Shown: piece by piece, positions 26,619-34,737 of the stretch
Position numbering within the stretch: the first letter of the stretch is position 1
Layout of the letters: every line of letters begins with the position of its first letter
From: Alphaproteobacteria bacterium
Lineage (GTDB): Bacteria > Pseudomonadota > Alphaproteobacteria > DSM-16000 > Inquilinaceae
Assembly (NCBI GenBank): GCA_028281925.1
Contig: JANQIX010000014.1
Span: forward strand, 25,168 to 89,167
Direction of reading: 5' to 3'
Length of the DNA stretch: 64,000 nucleotides
Notes under the pieces: generated by a model
Told to the model about the DNA's origin: nothing
The model's input: the letters and a program-made list of their open reading frames with translations, nothing else
Databases searched by the model: none
Program-made: the position numbers and the translations under genes

Positions 26619-27098
26619 GTGGTGAAGCAATTCGCTCAGGCCGGACTGGTTGCGCTTGCGGCGTTGGCGGGTCCGGCTCTGCCGGCTTGCGCGGTCGAGT
26701 ATCAACTCGGCCACATGATTATCGAGCGGCCGTGGGGCGCTTTGCCGCCGTCCGACACGTCGCAGCCGGCCTATGCCTTCTTCACCATGACCAATCTAGG
26801 AGATGTGGAGGACGTGCTGGTGTCGGCGGCGACGACGGCGGCGGACTCCGCTGAGCTGCTGCGCGACACGGACCATGGAAGCGGGCGTCGCTTCGTTCCA
26901 GTCGAGCATGGGATTGCGGTGCCGTCGGGTGGAACTGTCGTGTTGGCTCCGGATGGGCTCCATATTTGCATCATGGGGCTTGATGCAGCGCTGGCGGAGG
27001 GGGACAGCTTCCCCATGACGCTCCATTTTGAGGCCGCGGGGACGATTGAAGTGGATGTGGTGCTCGGCGGCCCGGACCCAAGCAATCCTGAAGAGTGA
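26619..27098 (+). CDS. PCu(A)C-type copper-chaperone-fold protein with lost ligands
   Basis: A protein of about 160 residues with a signal peptide (ends PACA) and a cupredoxin-like domain of the PCu(A)C family, which normally delivers Cu(I) to cytochrome oxidase. The fold landmarks are present: 'PAYAFFTMTNLGD', 'VEHGIAVPSGGTVVLAPDGLHI.IMGL' and 'GDSFPMTLHFEAAGTIEVDV'. The copper site is not: the usual ELHEM reads ELLRD, MRMRPV reads RRFVPV, and HLM reads HIC. I chose the GTG at 26619 because GAGGGG is optimally spaced from it; an ATG at 26613 lies too close to that site. Copper binding, if any, must use a different set such as the retained His and the new Cys. Confidence 0.7.
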   Translation: MVKQFAQAGLVALAALAGPALPACAVEYQLGHMIIERPWGALPPSDTSQPAYAFFTMTNLGDVEDVLVSAATTAADSAELLRDTDHGSGRRFVPVEHGIAVPSGGTVVLAPDGLHICIMGLDAALAEGDSFPMTLHFEAAGTIEVDVVLGGPDPSNPEE

Positions 27099-27148
27099 CG
27101 CGCCCCGTGCCGGTGCGCCGTGAGATTTGTTGCCGGAGGATTAGGCCC

Positions 27149-27352
27149 ATGGACGGTCTGCGCCTGGAAGACTGCATCAACTCTATCTGCCCCTGGTCCG
27201 GCGACCCGGTCAGCCCGGACTCCCTGACGCTCTACGACGGCAGGGTCGTCGAGTTCTGCAACACCGGGTGCCGCGACAAGTTTGAGCAGGCTGTCGCTGC
27301 GTTCGAGACGGCGTTGTCGGGTGAGGCGGCGCCGGCCGCTTCCGGCGGCTAG
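27149..27352 (+). CDS. Small YHS/TRASH-like metal-binding protein
   Basis: A protein of 67 residues. The core 'ICPWSGDPVSPDSLTLYDGRVVEFCNTGCRDKF' matches the YHS-like pattern of Cys, Gly-x-Val/Phe-Cys-(S/N)-x-x-Cys used to bind metal. Relatives in alphaproteobacteria are often mislabelled glutathione S-transferase. The ATG at 27149 follows GGAGGA at suitable spacing; codons from 27095 would overlap the previous gene and add a cysteine/arginine-rich stretch that looks non-coding. Sitting next to a PCu(A)C-type gene, it may belong to metal handling, which is inference. Confidence 0.65.
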   Translation: MDGLRLEDCINSICPWSGDPVSPDSLTLYDGRVVEFCNTGCRDKFEQAVAAFETALSGEAAPAASGG

Positions 27353-27362
27353 GTCTGCATCC

Positions 27363-28295
27363 ATGAAGGTCTGCGTCATGGGGGCCGGCGGCGTCGGTGG
27401 CTGCCTTGGCGCCCGGCTGGCCGCAGCCGGCCACGACGTGACCTTCGTGGCCCGCGGTGCCCATCTGGCCGCTCTGCGGTCCGACGGTCTTCAGCTGGAG
27501 AGTGTGCGGGGCGACGTTGCGGTCGCCGATGTGGTGGCGACCGATGATCCGGCCTCGGTCGGACCGGTCGATCTCGTGCTGTTCACCGTCAAGATGCGGG
27601 ACTGCGCTGCGGCCGCGGATCACTGCCGCCACCTCGTGGGCGACGGTACGATGGTGGTCCCACTGCTGAACGGCGTGGAAAGCCACGAGGTCTTGCGCGA
27701 GCGGCTTGGGGCCGAGCCGGTGCTGGGCGGGACGGCCTACATCTCCGCCGTCATCGAGCGTCCCGGCGTCATCCGCCAGACCGGCGCCCTTGAGCGCATT
27801 GTGTTCGGTGAGCTTGCGGGCCCGATCTCGCCACGCGTTCAGCGCCTGCAGGGCCTTCTGTCGGACGCCGCCATCGGCGCTGTCGCAAGCGACCGTATCC
27901 TGCCGGACATCTGGGAGAAGTTCATCCTGTTGGCGACGAATGCTGGGGTGACCACGCTCACGCGCCTGCCAATCGGCTCGCTTCGCAGCCATGACGGAAC
28001 ACGGGCCCTGATCAATGCCGGCATGCGGGAAGTCGAAGCTTTGGCGCGCGCCAAGGCGATCGACGTTGCCCCGGACATCGTCGCCCGGCACCACGCGTTC
28101 TACGACACGCTGCCAGCGGAGATGAAATCTTCGATGCAGGTGGATCTGGAACGCGGTGCGCCGCTGGAGCTGCCGTGGCTCAGCGGCGCCGTTGTACGTC
28201 TGGGTGAAGAACTGGGCGTGCCGACGCCGGTCCATCGGTTCATCGTGATGGCCCTGTCTCCCTACGTCGACGGCCCCCCGGTGCTGCCTTTGTGA
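27363..28295 (+). CDS. 2-dehydropantoate 2-reductase family protein
   Basis: A 310-residue NADPH-dependent ketopantoate reductase-fold enzyme, a candidate for the second step of pantothenate synthesis. The N-terminal Rossmann motif is MKVCVMGAGGVGGCLGARL. Further motifs are LVLFTVKMRD, VVPLLNGVESHE (family 'QNG' variant) and the C-terminal IWEKFILLATNAGVTTLTR with the conserved catalytic Lys. The downstream SSMQVDLERGAPLELPWL matches the family 'S(M)xxDxxxGRxTEIE' region, with a Gly-Ala-Pro-Leu variant. The start at 27363 is 10 nt after the YHS gene. Paralogous reductases of this fold act on other 2-oxoacids, so panE is not assigned. Confidence 0.8.
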   Translation: MKVCVMGAGGVGGCLGARLAAAGHDVTFVARGAHLAALRSDGLQLESVRGDVAVADVVATDDPASVGPVDLVLFTVKMRDCAAAADHCRHLVGDGTMVVPLLNGVESHEVLRERLGAEPVLGGTAYISAVIERPGVIRQTGALERIVFGELAGPISPRVQRLQGLLSDAAIGAVASDRILPDIWEKFILLATNAGVTTLTRLPIGSLRSHDGTRALINAGMREVEALARAKAIDVAPDIVARHHAFYDTLPAEMKSSMQVDLERGAPLELPWLSGAVVRLGEELGVPTPVHRFIVMALSPYVDGPPVLPL

Positions 28296-28308
28296 CGGGC
28301 GCGCGGCG

Positions 28309-29994
28309 CTACCCCGCCCGCACCGTCGCCAGGAAGGTGTCGACGACCCCGCGCAGCGAAACCGACTGCTGCGAGAGTTGATGGGCGGCATTCTGCACTG
28401 CCTCCGCGGCGGATCGTGTGGAGCCCGACGCGGTGGTAACACCCACGACATTCTCGCTGACCTGGGTCGTATCCTGTGCTGCGCGTTGGGTATTGGCGCT
28501 GATCTCGCTGGTGGCTGCGTTCTGCTCTTCCACCGCAGCGGCCACGGCCGCGGCGATCTCGCGCATCTCGCCGATCCGCTGACCCACCGCTTCGATCGTG
28601 CCAACGGTCGACTTGGTGCGATCCTGGATCGAGGCAATCTGAGAGCCGATCTGTTCCGTTGCCTGGGATGTCTGGTTGGCGAGCTGCTTGACCTCGCTGG
28701 CCACAACGGCGAAGCCACGACCCGCGTCACCGGCTCGCGCCGCCTCGATCGTGGCGTTGAGGGCCAAGAGATTGGTCTGGTCGGCGATCGTGGTGATCAG
28801 CTGGACGACCTCGCCGATCTTCTCCGCAGCTTGGGCCAGGTCGTGCACCTGCGCGCTTGAGGTCTGTGCGGCCTCCGCGGCGGTGTCCGACAGCCCGGCC
28901 TGGTGCTGCACTTGGCGGCTAATCTCGCTGATGGAGGCCTCCAGCTCTTCCGACCCGGCCGCAACGGTCTGCACGTGCAGCGAGGCCTCTTCGGCCGCGG
29001 AGGCAACGGCGCCGGCTTGCGTGTTCGTCGTCTCTGCGACCTCCGACATTGTGTCGGCCTGCTGCATCATCGCGCCTGCTGCGCTTGAGACCGCATCGAC
29101 GATGCCGCCGATTTCACCCTCGAAATCGTCCGCCATCTTCTGCAGCACGGCGTGCCTCTGTCCCGCCATGCGCTGCTCTTGCTGCTGCTGTTCCTCCTTC
29201 AGCCTGGCGTTCTCGATCGCGTTCTGGCGGAAGACCTCGACGGCGCGGGCCATCCGGCCGATTTCGTCGCCGCTGGCCGTATAGGGGACGGTCACGCCGT
29301 TGTCGCCCTCTGCAAGCTTGCCCATGCAGTCGGCCGTCCTGACGATGGCGCCTGAGAGGGCTCGCGCAACAAGGAAGGAGACGCCGCCGACAACCGCGAC
29401 CACCGCCAGCAGGATCAGCCCGACCTCTTGCGCCTGCTCGTAGAATGCCGTCTGCACGTCGTCCACGTAGATGCCGCTGCCGATCACCCAGCCCCAGGGT
29501 TCGAAGGTCTGAACATAAGCGATCTTGGGCGCGTTGATCTCAGTGCCCGGCCGGCGTCCGATGTAATCGACGATGCCGGCACCGTCGTCCGCGACGGCCC
29601 GCAGGAACTCCTGATAGATCTTGGTTCCCTCGCGGTCCGTCAGATCCAGCATGCTGGTGCCGATCTGGTCTTCCCGATGCGGATGCATCACCAGGATGCC
29701 TTCCAGGTCATTGATCCAGAAGTAGTTGTTGCCCGCATACCGCAATACCTGAATGGCCTCTGCCGCGGCGGCGCGTGCCGCGGCCGCGTCAATATCGCCC
29801 GCTTCGGCCTGCTGATGGAAATCAGTCGCGATACTGATCGCCAATTCCACATGCTCGCGAGTCTTGTCTTGGCGATCCTGCATCAACCCTTGTTTGAGTT
29901 CCCACAGGCCGTTTGCAGCAATGGCCGCAAGGCCGATAACGGCCAGCCCGACAATTGCAAATAAGCGATACTTGATGGATAGATTGCGCAGCAT
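28309..29994 (-). CDS. Methyl-accepting chemotaxis protein with Cache sensor
   Basis: A 561-residue chemoreceptor. From the ATG at 29994 (CGGAG upstream): a first membrane helix ([19 protein letters not shown]), a periplasmic single-Cache domain with the landmarks [15 protein letters not shown] and [15 protein letters not shown], a second helix ([19 protein letters not shown]), a HAMP domain, and a long cytoplasmic coiled coil whose hairpin tip reads [20 protein letters not shown]. The family of sCache_2 receptors senses small organic acids or similar ligands. There is no C-terminal CheR/CheB-docking pentapeptide. The longer in-frame extension to 30333 is not supported. It fits with the flagellar genes at 36.9-39.0 kb. 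Confidence 0.88.
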   Translation of the reverse strand: MLRNLSIKYRLFAIVGLAVIGLAAIAANGLWELKQGLMQDRQDKTREHVELAISIATDFHQQAEAGDIDAAAARAAAAEAIQVLRYAGNNYFWINDLEGILVMHPHREDQIGTSMLDLTDREGTKIYQEFLRAVADDGAGIVDYIGRRPGTEINAPKIAYVQTFEPWGWVIGSGIYVDDVQTAFYEQAQEVGLILLAVVAVVGGVSFLVARALSGAIVRTADCMGKLAEGDNGVTVPYTASGDEIGRMARAVEVFRQNAIENARLKEEQQQQEQRMAGQRHAVLQKMADDFEGEIGGIVDAVSSAAGAMMQQADTMSEVAETTNTQAGAVASAAEEASLHVQTVAAGSEELEASISEISRQVQHQAGLSDTAAEAAQTSSAQVHDLAQAAEKIGEVVQLITTIADQTNLLALNATIEAARAGDAGRGFAVVASEVKQLANQTSQATEQIGSQIASIQDRTKSTVGTIEAVGQRIGEMREIAAAVAAAVEEQNAATSEISANTQRAAQDTTQVSENVVGVTTASGSTRSAAEAVQNAAHQLSQQSVSLRGVVDTFLATVRAG

Positions 29995-30439
29995 GGGTTC
30001 GAACTCCGAAAGATTGGGTGTATAGTTCAGACGCTTTCTAAAATTATCGTTAAGGGAAACGGAATTGCGCAGCGTTGTACAAAAATATCGCACCCTAATA
30101 ATCGATTTGAGTTCATTCCACTTTCTTTGACTGTGAATCGGGTGTTTAGGTTTCTCAGATTTGGCGATGGGCGGGAAGTGATCTGGCGGACGGTTGGGAG
30201 CCGCGTCGCCATCGGCATGTCGCTGCTTTTTTGCAATGGACTCTTGGGCGTTCCGCGTTAAACCTTGATGACAAGAGGAACGGCCACCGGCCCAACGCGG
30301 TTCGGCGGAGCAACGCCAACCCTTTGACGGCAAAGCGATTATCGAAATCGTATGCCGTCGGCTTCGGCCGGGCTCTCAACACAGGACACAAACCGGCGAA
30401 CACAATCGCCAGGCAAAGCAGCGCGAACCGGAGGCGTCG
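29995..30439. other. Divergent control region between the chemoreceptor and the EF-G paralogue
   Basis: A gap of 445 bp with its most AT-rich part at 30030-30150. On the minus strand, TCAA (30110-30107), 15 nt, then GCGATATT (30091-30084) resembles the sigma-28 flagellar consensus TAAA-N15-GCCGATAA and lies about 90 nt before the chemoreceptor start. The match is imperfect. On the plus side a good GGAGG site precedes the EF-G-like start at 30440. No RNA gene recognised. Confidence 0.35.
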
Positions 30440-32485
30440 ATGCCAAGCTCACCCGATCAGATTGTCCATCCCGCCTTGCCCCGGGCTGCTGCCCTGGTCG
30501 GGCCGCAGTCTTCCGGCAAGACGTCGTTGTTGGAGAGCCTGCTGTTCGTCACCGGCGCCATAGGCCGCAAGGGCCTGATCAAGGACGGCGCCACCTTCGG
30601 CGATGCCAGCGAGGAGGCCCGCGCCCGCCAGATGTCGACCGAGCTCTCGGTCGCGCATACCACCTTCCTCGAAGAGAATTGGACATTTCTCGACTGCCCG
30701 GGATCCATCGAGCTTGAGCAAGAGGCGATTAATGCCCTGATGGCCGTCGATGTCGCCATCGTGGTGTGCGAGCCGGATCTTGCGAGGGCCGTGTCGCTCA
30801 GCCCGGTGCTGCGTCTGCTGGACGAATATGCCATCCCCCACATCCTGTTTATTAACAAGATGGACACGGGCGATACCAAGACGGCCGATCTGATCCAGAC
30901 TCTGCAGAGTGTTTCGGCCCGACCTCTGGTGTTGCGCGAAGTGCCGATCCGGCAAGGCGACACCGTCACGGGGTATGTCGATCTCGTCTCCGAACGCGCC
31001 TATCAGTACAACCCTGGCAAGCCCTCATCGCTGATTCAGATCCCCGACAGCGTGAAGGATCGTGAGCAGGCGGCCCGGCAAGAGCTGCTGGAGAGCCTTG
31101 CCGATTTCGACGACACGCTGTTGGAGCAGTTGCTGGAAGATATCCAGCCACCGGCGGAGGACGTCTATCGCCAGCTCACGAAAGACTTGGCGGACGATCT
31201 GATCGTGCCCGTGCTGTTCGGTTCGGCGGAAAAGGACGGCGGCGTGCGGCGGCTTTTGAAGGCACTGCGCCACGAGGTCCCGACCGTCGAGGCGACGGCG
31301 GCCCGCCGCGGCGCGCCGGACGGCGCGGCCGTTGCGCAGGTCTTCAAGACCGTGCATGCGCCCCACACCGGCAAGCAGTCATTCGCCCGCGTTTGGCGGG
31401 GCCGGATCACCGACGGCATGACCTTCGGCGACACCAAGTTAAGCGGCATCTTCCATATCAACGGCGGCTCCACGTCGAAGCTGACGGAGGCGACGGCAGG
31501 CCAGGTGGTGGCGCTCGGCCGCATGGACGCAGTAGAGACAGGCGATGTGCTGACCCCTGCCGGCCACAGCCGGGCGGAGGATTGGCCGGAGCCCCTGTCG
31601 TCGGTCTTCTCGATGGCGGTAGCGCCGGAGAACCGGGCCGACGAAGTGAAGATGACCGGCGGATTGCAGCGGCTGGTGGAGGAAGATCCGTCGATCACCT
31701 TCCGCCACGACGCCGACACCGGCGAGTTGCAGTTGCACGGTCGCGGCGAGATCCATCTGCAGATCGCCATCGATCGCATGCGCCGCAAGTCGAACGTGGC
31801 CGTCACCGCCCGCCAGGCACAGGTGCCGTATAAAGAGACGATCCGCACCGGCACGAAACTGCATTCCCGCTTCAAGCGGCAAACCGGCGGGCACGGCCAG
31901 TTCGCCGATGTCCATATCGAGGTGAAGGCGCTGGAGCGTGGCGTGGGCTTCGAGTTCACGGAAAGCATCGTCGGCGGCGCCATTCCCCGCAACTATATCC
32001 CCGCGGTGGAGGCCGGCGTGCGCGACTATCTCAAGCGCGGGCCGTTAGGCTTCCCCGTGGTCGATGTGGCCGTCAACCTGTTCGACGGTCAGTTCCATAC
32101 GGTCGACAGCTCCGACATGGCGTTCCGAACCTGCGGTCGTCAGGCCATGCAGGAAGCCATGCCCAAATGCGGCCCTGTGCTGCTGGAGCCGATCCTGGAG
32201 GTGGTGATCTCCGTGCCGACGGATTTCACGCCGAAGGTCCAGCGTGTGCTCAGCTCCCGCCGCGGCCAGATCCTGGGCTTCGACGGCCGCCCCGGCTGGG
32301 ATGGTTGGGATGAGGTGAAGGCCTACGTGCCCCAGGCGGAGATGCACGACCTGATCGTGGAACTCCGCTCCCTCAGCCTGGGCCTGGCGAGCTACACCTG
32401 CACTTTCCACCATCTGCAGGAGCTGTCGGGCCGTCTCGCCGACCGCGTGATCGAACTCCGCCAGGAGACTGAGGCGGCTCAGTAG
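30440..32485 (+). CDS. Elongation factor G paralogue (EF-G-like GTPase)
   Basis: A translational GTPase of 681 residues. The five-domain EF-G layout is intact: the G domain with G1 (GPQSSGKTS, residues 21-29), G3 (DCPGS) and G4 (NKMD), then domain II, III, IV (KRQTGGHGQFADVHIEV) and V ending near SYTCTFHHLQEL. The G1 loop departs from the canonical GHVDAGKTT, and G3 DCPGS replaces DTPGH, so the catalytic His is missing. It groups with the secondary EF-G2-like proteins that occur besides the str-operon EF-G. It is monocistronic here, far from rpsL/rpsG/tuf. A role in recycling, ribosome protection or specialised elongation is possible but unproven. Confidence 0.83.
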   Translation: MPSSPDQIVHPALPRAAALVGPQSSGKTSLLESLLFVTGAIGRKGLIKDGATFGDASEEARARQMSTELSVAHTTFLEENWTFLDCPGSIELEQEAINALMAVDVAIVVCEPDLARAVSLSPVLRLLDEYAIPHILFINKMDTGDTKTADLIQTLQSVSARPLVLREVPIRQGDTVTGYVDLVSERAYQYNPGKPSSLIQIPDSVKDREQAARQELLESLADFDDTLLEQLLEDIQPPAEDVYRQLTKDLADDLIVPVLFGSAEKDGGVRRLLKALRHEVPTVEATAARRGAPDGAAVAQVFKTVHAPHTGKQSFARVWRGRITDGMTFGDTKLSGIFHINGGSTSKLTEATAGQVVALGRMDAVETGDVLTPAGHSRAEDWPEPLSSVFSMAVAPENRADEVKMTGGLQRLVEEDPSITFRHDADTGELQLHGRGEIHLQIAIDRMRRKSNVAVTARQAQVPYKETIRTGTKLHSRFKRQTGGHGQFADVHIEVKALERGVGFEFTESIVGGAIPRNYIPAVEAGVRDYLKRGPLGFPVVDVAVNLFDGQFHTVDSSDMAFRTCGRQAMQEAMPKCGPVLLEPILEVVISVPTDFTPKVQRVLSSRRGQILGFDGRPGWDGWDEVKAYVPQAEMHDLIVELRSLSLGLASYTCTFHHLQELSGRLADRVIELRQETEAAQ

Positions 32486-32689
32486 CGGCTGGCTTGGTGA
32501 CGCCAGGATAGGCCCCGCGTCCCCCAGGCCGGCTGTCGAGAGGCCGCCCGCGGCCATACGCTGTGGGCGGCATTCGGCGCAAGATGCCGCAATGTCAGTG
32601 GTCCGACGTCGCTCCAGCGCCATAACGCGCTTGAAACGTCACCCATAATTCCGGTCGCAGCGATACCACGCGATACCGGATCCGACGCC

Positions 32690-34339
32690 ATGGCCGACCC
32701 CAAGACCCCCGACGACCCGACCGCCGGCACACCCCTCACGCCGCTGGTGCAGCCGACCGAAGTGCCAGACCAAGCGCCGCTGGAACCCGAGGCGACGGCG
32801 CGGGTCGGTCGGCGCCGGCCGGTCGGCGGTGGGCGTGATGCCAAGCGGGCCGCCCGCGCGCGAGCCATGGTCGCCTCAAGCCCCTTCATCACCCGCCATC
32901 ACCGCCCATACGAGGTGCTGGACGAAGAGGGGCTGGAGCTGATTGAGCGCAACAGCGATTTCATCTTGAAAGAGGTCGGCATCGAGTTCCGCGGCGATGC
33001 GGAGGTGCTGGATATCTGGCGCGAGGCCGGCGCGGATGTGGATGGGGAGCGGGTGCGCTTCGATAGCGGCCTGTGCCGGCAGATCATCCAAGCGACGGCC
33101 CCGCGCGAATTTACGCAGCACGCCCGCAATCCGGAACGCTCGGTCACGATCGGCGGGCCGAACACGGTGTTCGTGCCGGCCTACGGGCCCCCCTTCGTGC
33201 GCGATCTGGACGGCGGCCGCCGCTATGCGACGCTGGAAGATTTCCACAACTTCGTGAAGCTCGCCTATCAGTCGCCCTGGCTGCACCACTCCGGTGGCAC
33301 GATCTGCGAACCGGTGGACGTGCCGGTGCCCAAGCGGCATCTCGACATGCTGCTGGCCCATCTGACCCTAACGGACAAGGCCTTCATGGGCTCGGTCACG
33401 GCGCCGGAGCGGGCGGAAGACAGCGTCGCCATGGCCAAGCTGGCCTATGGCGACGCCTTCGTCGACAGCCAGTGCGTGCTGACCGCGCTGATCAACGCCA
33501 ACTCGCCGCTGGTGTTCGACGCCACCATGCTGGGGGCCTTGAAGGCCTATGCCCGGGCGGGCCAGGCCTGCATCGTCTCGCCCTTCATCCTGGCTGGCGC
33601 CATGAGCCCGGTGATGTCCGCCGGAACGCTGGCCCAGCTCTATGCCGAGGCCCAGGCCGGCATGGCGCTGACCCAGCTTCTGCGCCCCGGCGCGCCGGTG
33701 GTGTTCGGCACCTTCGCCAGCTCCATCTCCATGCAGTCGGGTGCGCCCACCTTCGGCACGCCGGAGCCGGCACTGGTGCTCTACGGTGCCGCGCAGTTGG
33801 CGCGCCGGCTCGGCGTGCCGTTCCGTTCCGGCGGCGGCCTCTGCGGCTCCAAGATCCCGGACGCGCAGGCCGCGTACGAGGCCGCGAACACGCTGAACGC
33901 CACCCTGATGGCGGGCGTGAACTACGTGCTGCACGCCGCCGGTTGGCTGGAGGGCGGCCTGGTGATGGGCTATGAGAAGTTCGTGATGGACGCTGACCAG
34001 CTGGGCATCCTGGAAACCTTCGCCCGCGGCATCAACCTGTCCGCCGACGGCCAGGCCCTTTCAGCGATCCAGGAGGTCGGACCCGGCGGCCATTTCCTCG
34101 GCTGCGCCCACACCCAGGCCCATTTCGAAACGGCCTTCTACCGTTCGGCCATCGCCGACAACAACAGCTTCGAACAATGGTCCGCCGACGGCGAGAAGGA
34201 CGCTGCGGCCCGCGCCAACGCCGTGTGGAAGAAGATGCTCGCCGACTACCAGCCCCCGCCGCTGGACGATGGCATCAACGAGTCCCTGCGCGACTATGTG
34301 GAGCGCAGGAAGCGGGAGCTGCCGGACCATGAGGTTTGA
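32690..34339 (+). CDS. MttB-family (trimethylamine methyltransferase-like) protein
   Basis: A protein of 549 residues. After a low-complexity Pro/Thr-rich N-terminus of about 60 residues it follows the MttB-family TIM-barrel pattern: 'GIEFRGDAEVLDIWREAGADVDG', 'GGPNTVFVPAYGPPFVRDLD', 'GTFASSISMQSGAPTFGTPE' and 'LGGCAHTQAHFET'-like HFLGCAHTQAHFET near the end. No in-frame amber codon interrupts it, so it is the non-pyrrolysine type found in bacteria, which demethylates quaternary amines such as glycine betaine or carnitine with a corrinoid partner. No corrinoid protein or MtgA-type gene lies next to it. It stands alone, about 200 nt after the EF-G paralogue. Confidence 0.82.
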   Translation: MADPKTPDDPTAGTPLTPLVQPTEVPDQAPLEPEATARVGRRRPVGGGRDAKRAARARAMVASSPFITRHHRPYEVLDEEGLELIERNSDFILKEVGIEFRGDAEVLDIWREAGADVDGERVRFDSGLCRQIIQATAPREFTQHARNPERSVTIGGPNTVFVPAYGPPFVRDLDGGRRYATLEDFHNFVKLAYQSPWLHHSGGTICEPVDVPVPKRHLDMLLAHLTLTDKAFMGSVTAPERAEDSVAMAKLAYGDAFVDSQCVLTALINANSPLVFDATMLGALKAYARAGQACIVSPFILAGAMSPVMSAGTLAQLYAEAQAGMALTQLLRPGAPVVFGTFASSISMQSGAPTFGTPEPALVLYGAAQLARRLGVPFRSGGGLCGSKIPDAQAAYEAANTLNATLMAGVNYVLHAAGWLEGGLVMGYEKFVMDADQLGILETFARGINLSADGQALSAIQEVGPGGHFLGCAHTQAHFETAFYRSAIADNNSFEQWSADGEKDAAARANAVWKKMLADYQPPPLDDGINESLRDYVERRKRELPDHEV

Positions 34340-34737
34340 AGTCGCCGGTATGAACGCCTGCGAGCGGCAACACGCAGGAAGAGGCGGCCGATGGCAGCGA
34401 AGCTCTTGTCGCTTCCGCTGCGTTTGCCGGTGTCTTTGAGGATAGCGACAGAAGGACTTGTGGCCGAGTAGGGGCTCAGCATGAGCCGGTTCCTGGTCGA
34501 GCCCCTTGCAGAGACGACGGCGACATCATCGCGCTGAAGGATCCGGGGGTTCGACGCTGAGCTGTGCGGAGATGTCATCGTAGCGCCACCATGATGCCGC
34601 AGCCCTACACCTGGAGACGGACGCCGTGTAGAGGGGCGAACAGGAGCGAGAGGCAAAGAGAGGTGCCGAACCGCCCCGGAGACTGAAGCGGAACGGGATC
34701 CGGACATCGGGCCGGCGCATCACGATGCCTTCTTGCT
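34340..34737. other. Gap of 398 bp, probably decayed DNA
   Basis: Reading frames on both strands are short and compositionally unlike the neighbours, and I recognise no protein. It lies between the MttB-family gene and the orphan asparagine-synthetase-like gene. It may be the remnant of a gene or mobile element that entered with the latter. I see no clear RNA gene or terminator. Confidence 0.35.

Noticed and set aside
27210..28730. Minus-strand open frame of 506 codons
   Set aside because: It runs antisense through the ketopantoate-reductase gene and into the chemoreceptor on another frame; arginine- and serine-rich with no known motif.
34294..34707. 137-codon minus-strand frame in the gap beside the asparagine-synthetase-like gene
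   Set aside because: I considered a transposase relic but found no motif; composition is serine/arginine-rich and the frame overlaps the end of the MttB-family gene.
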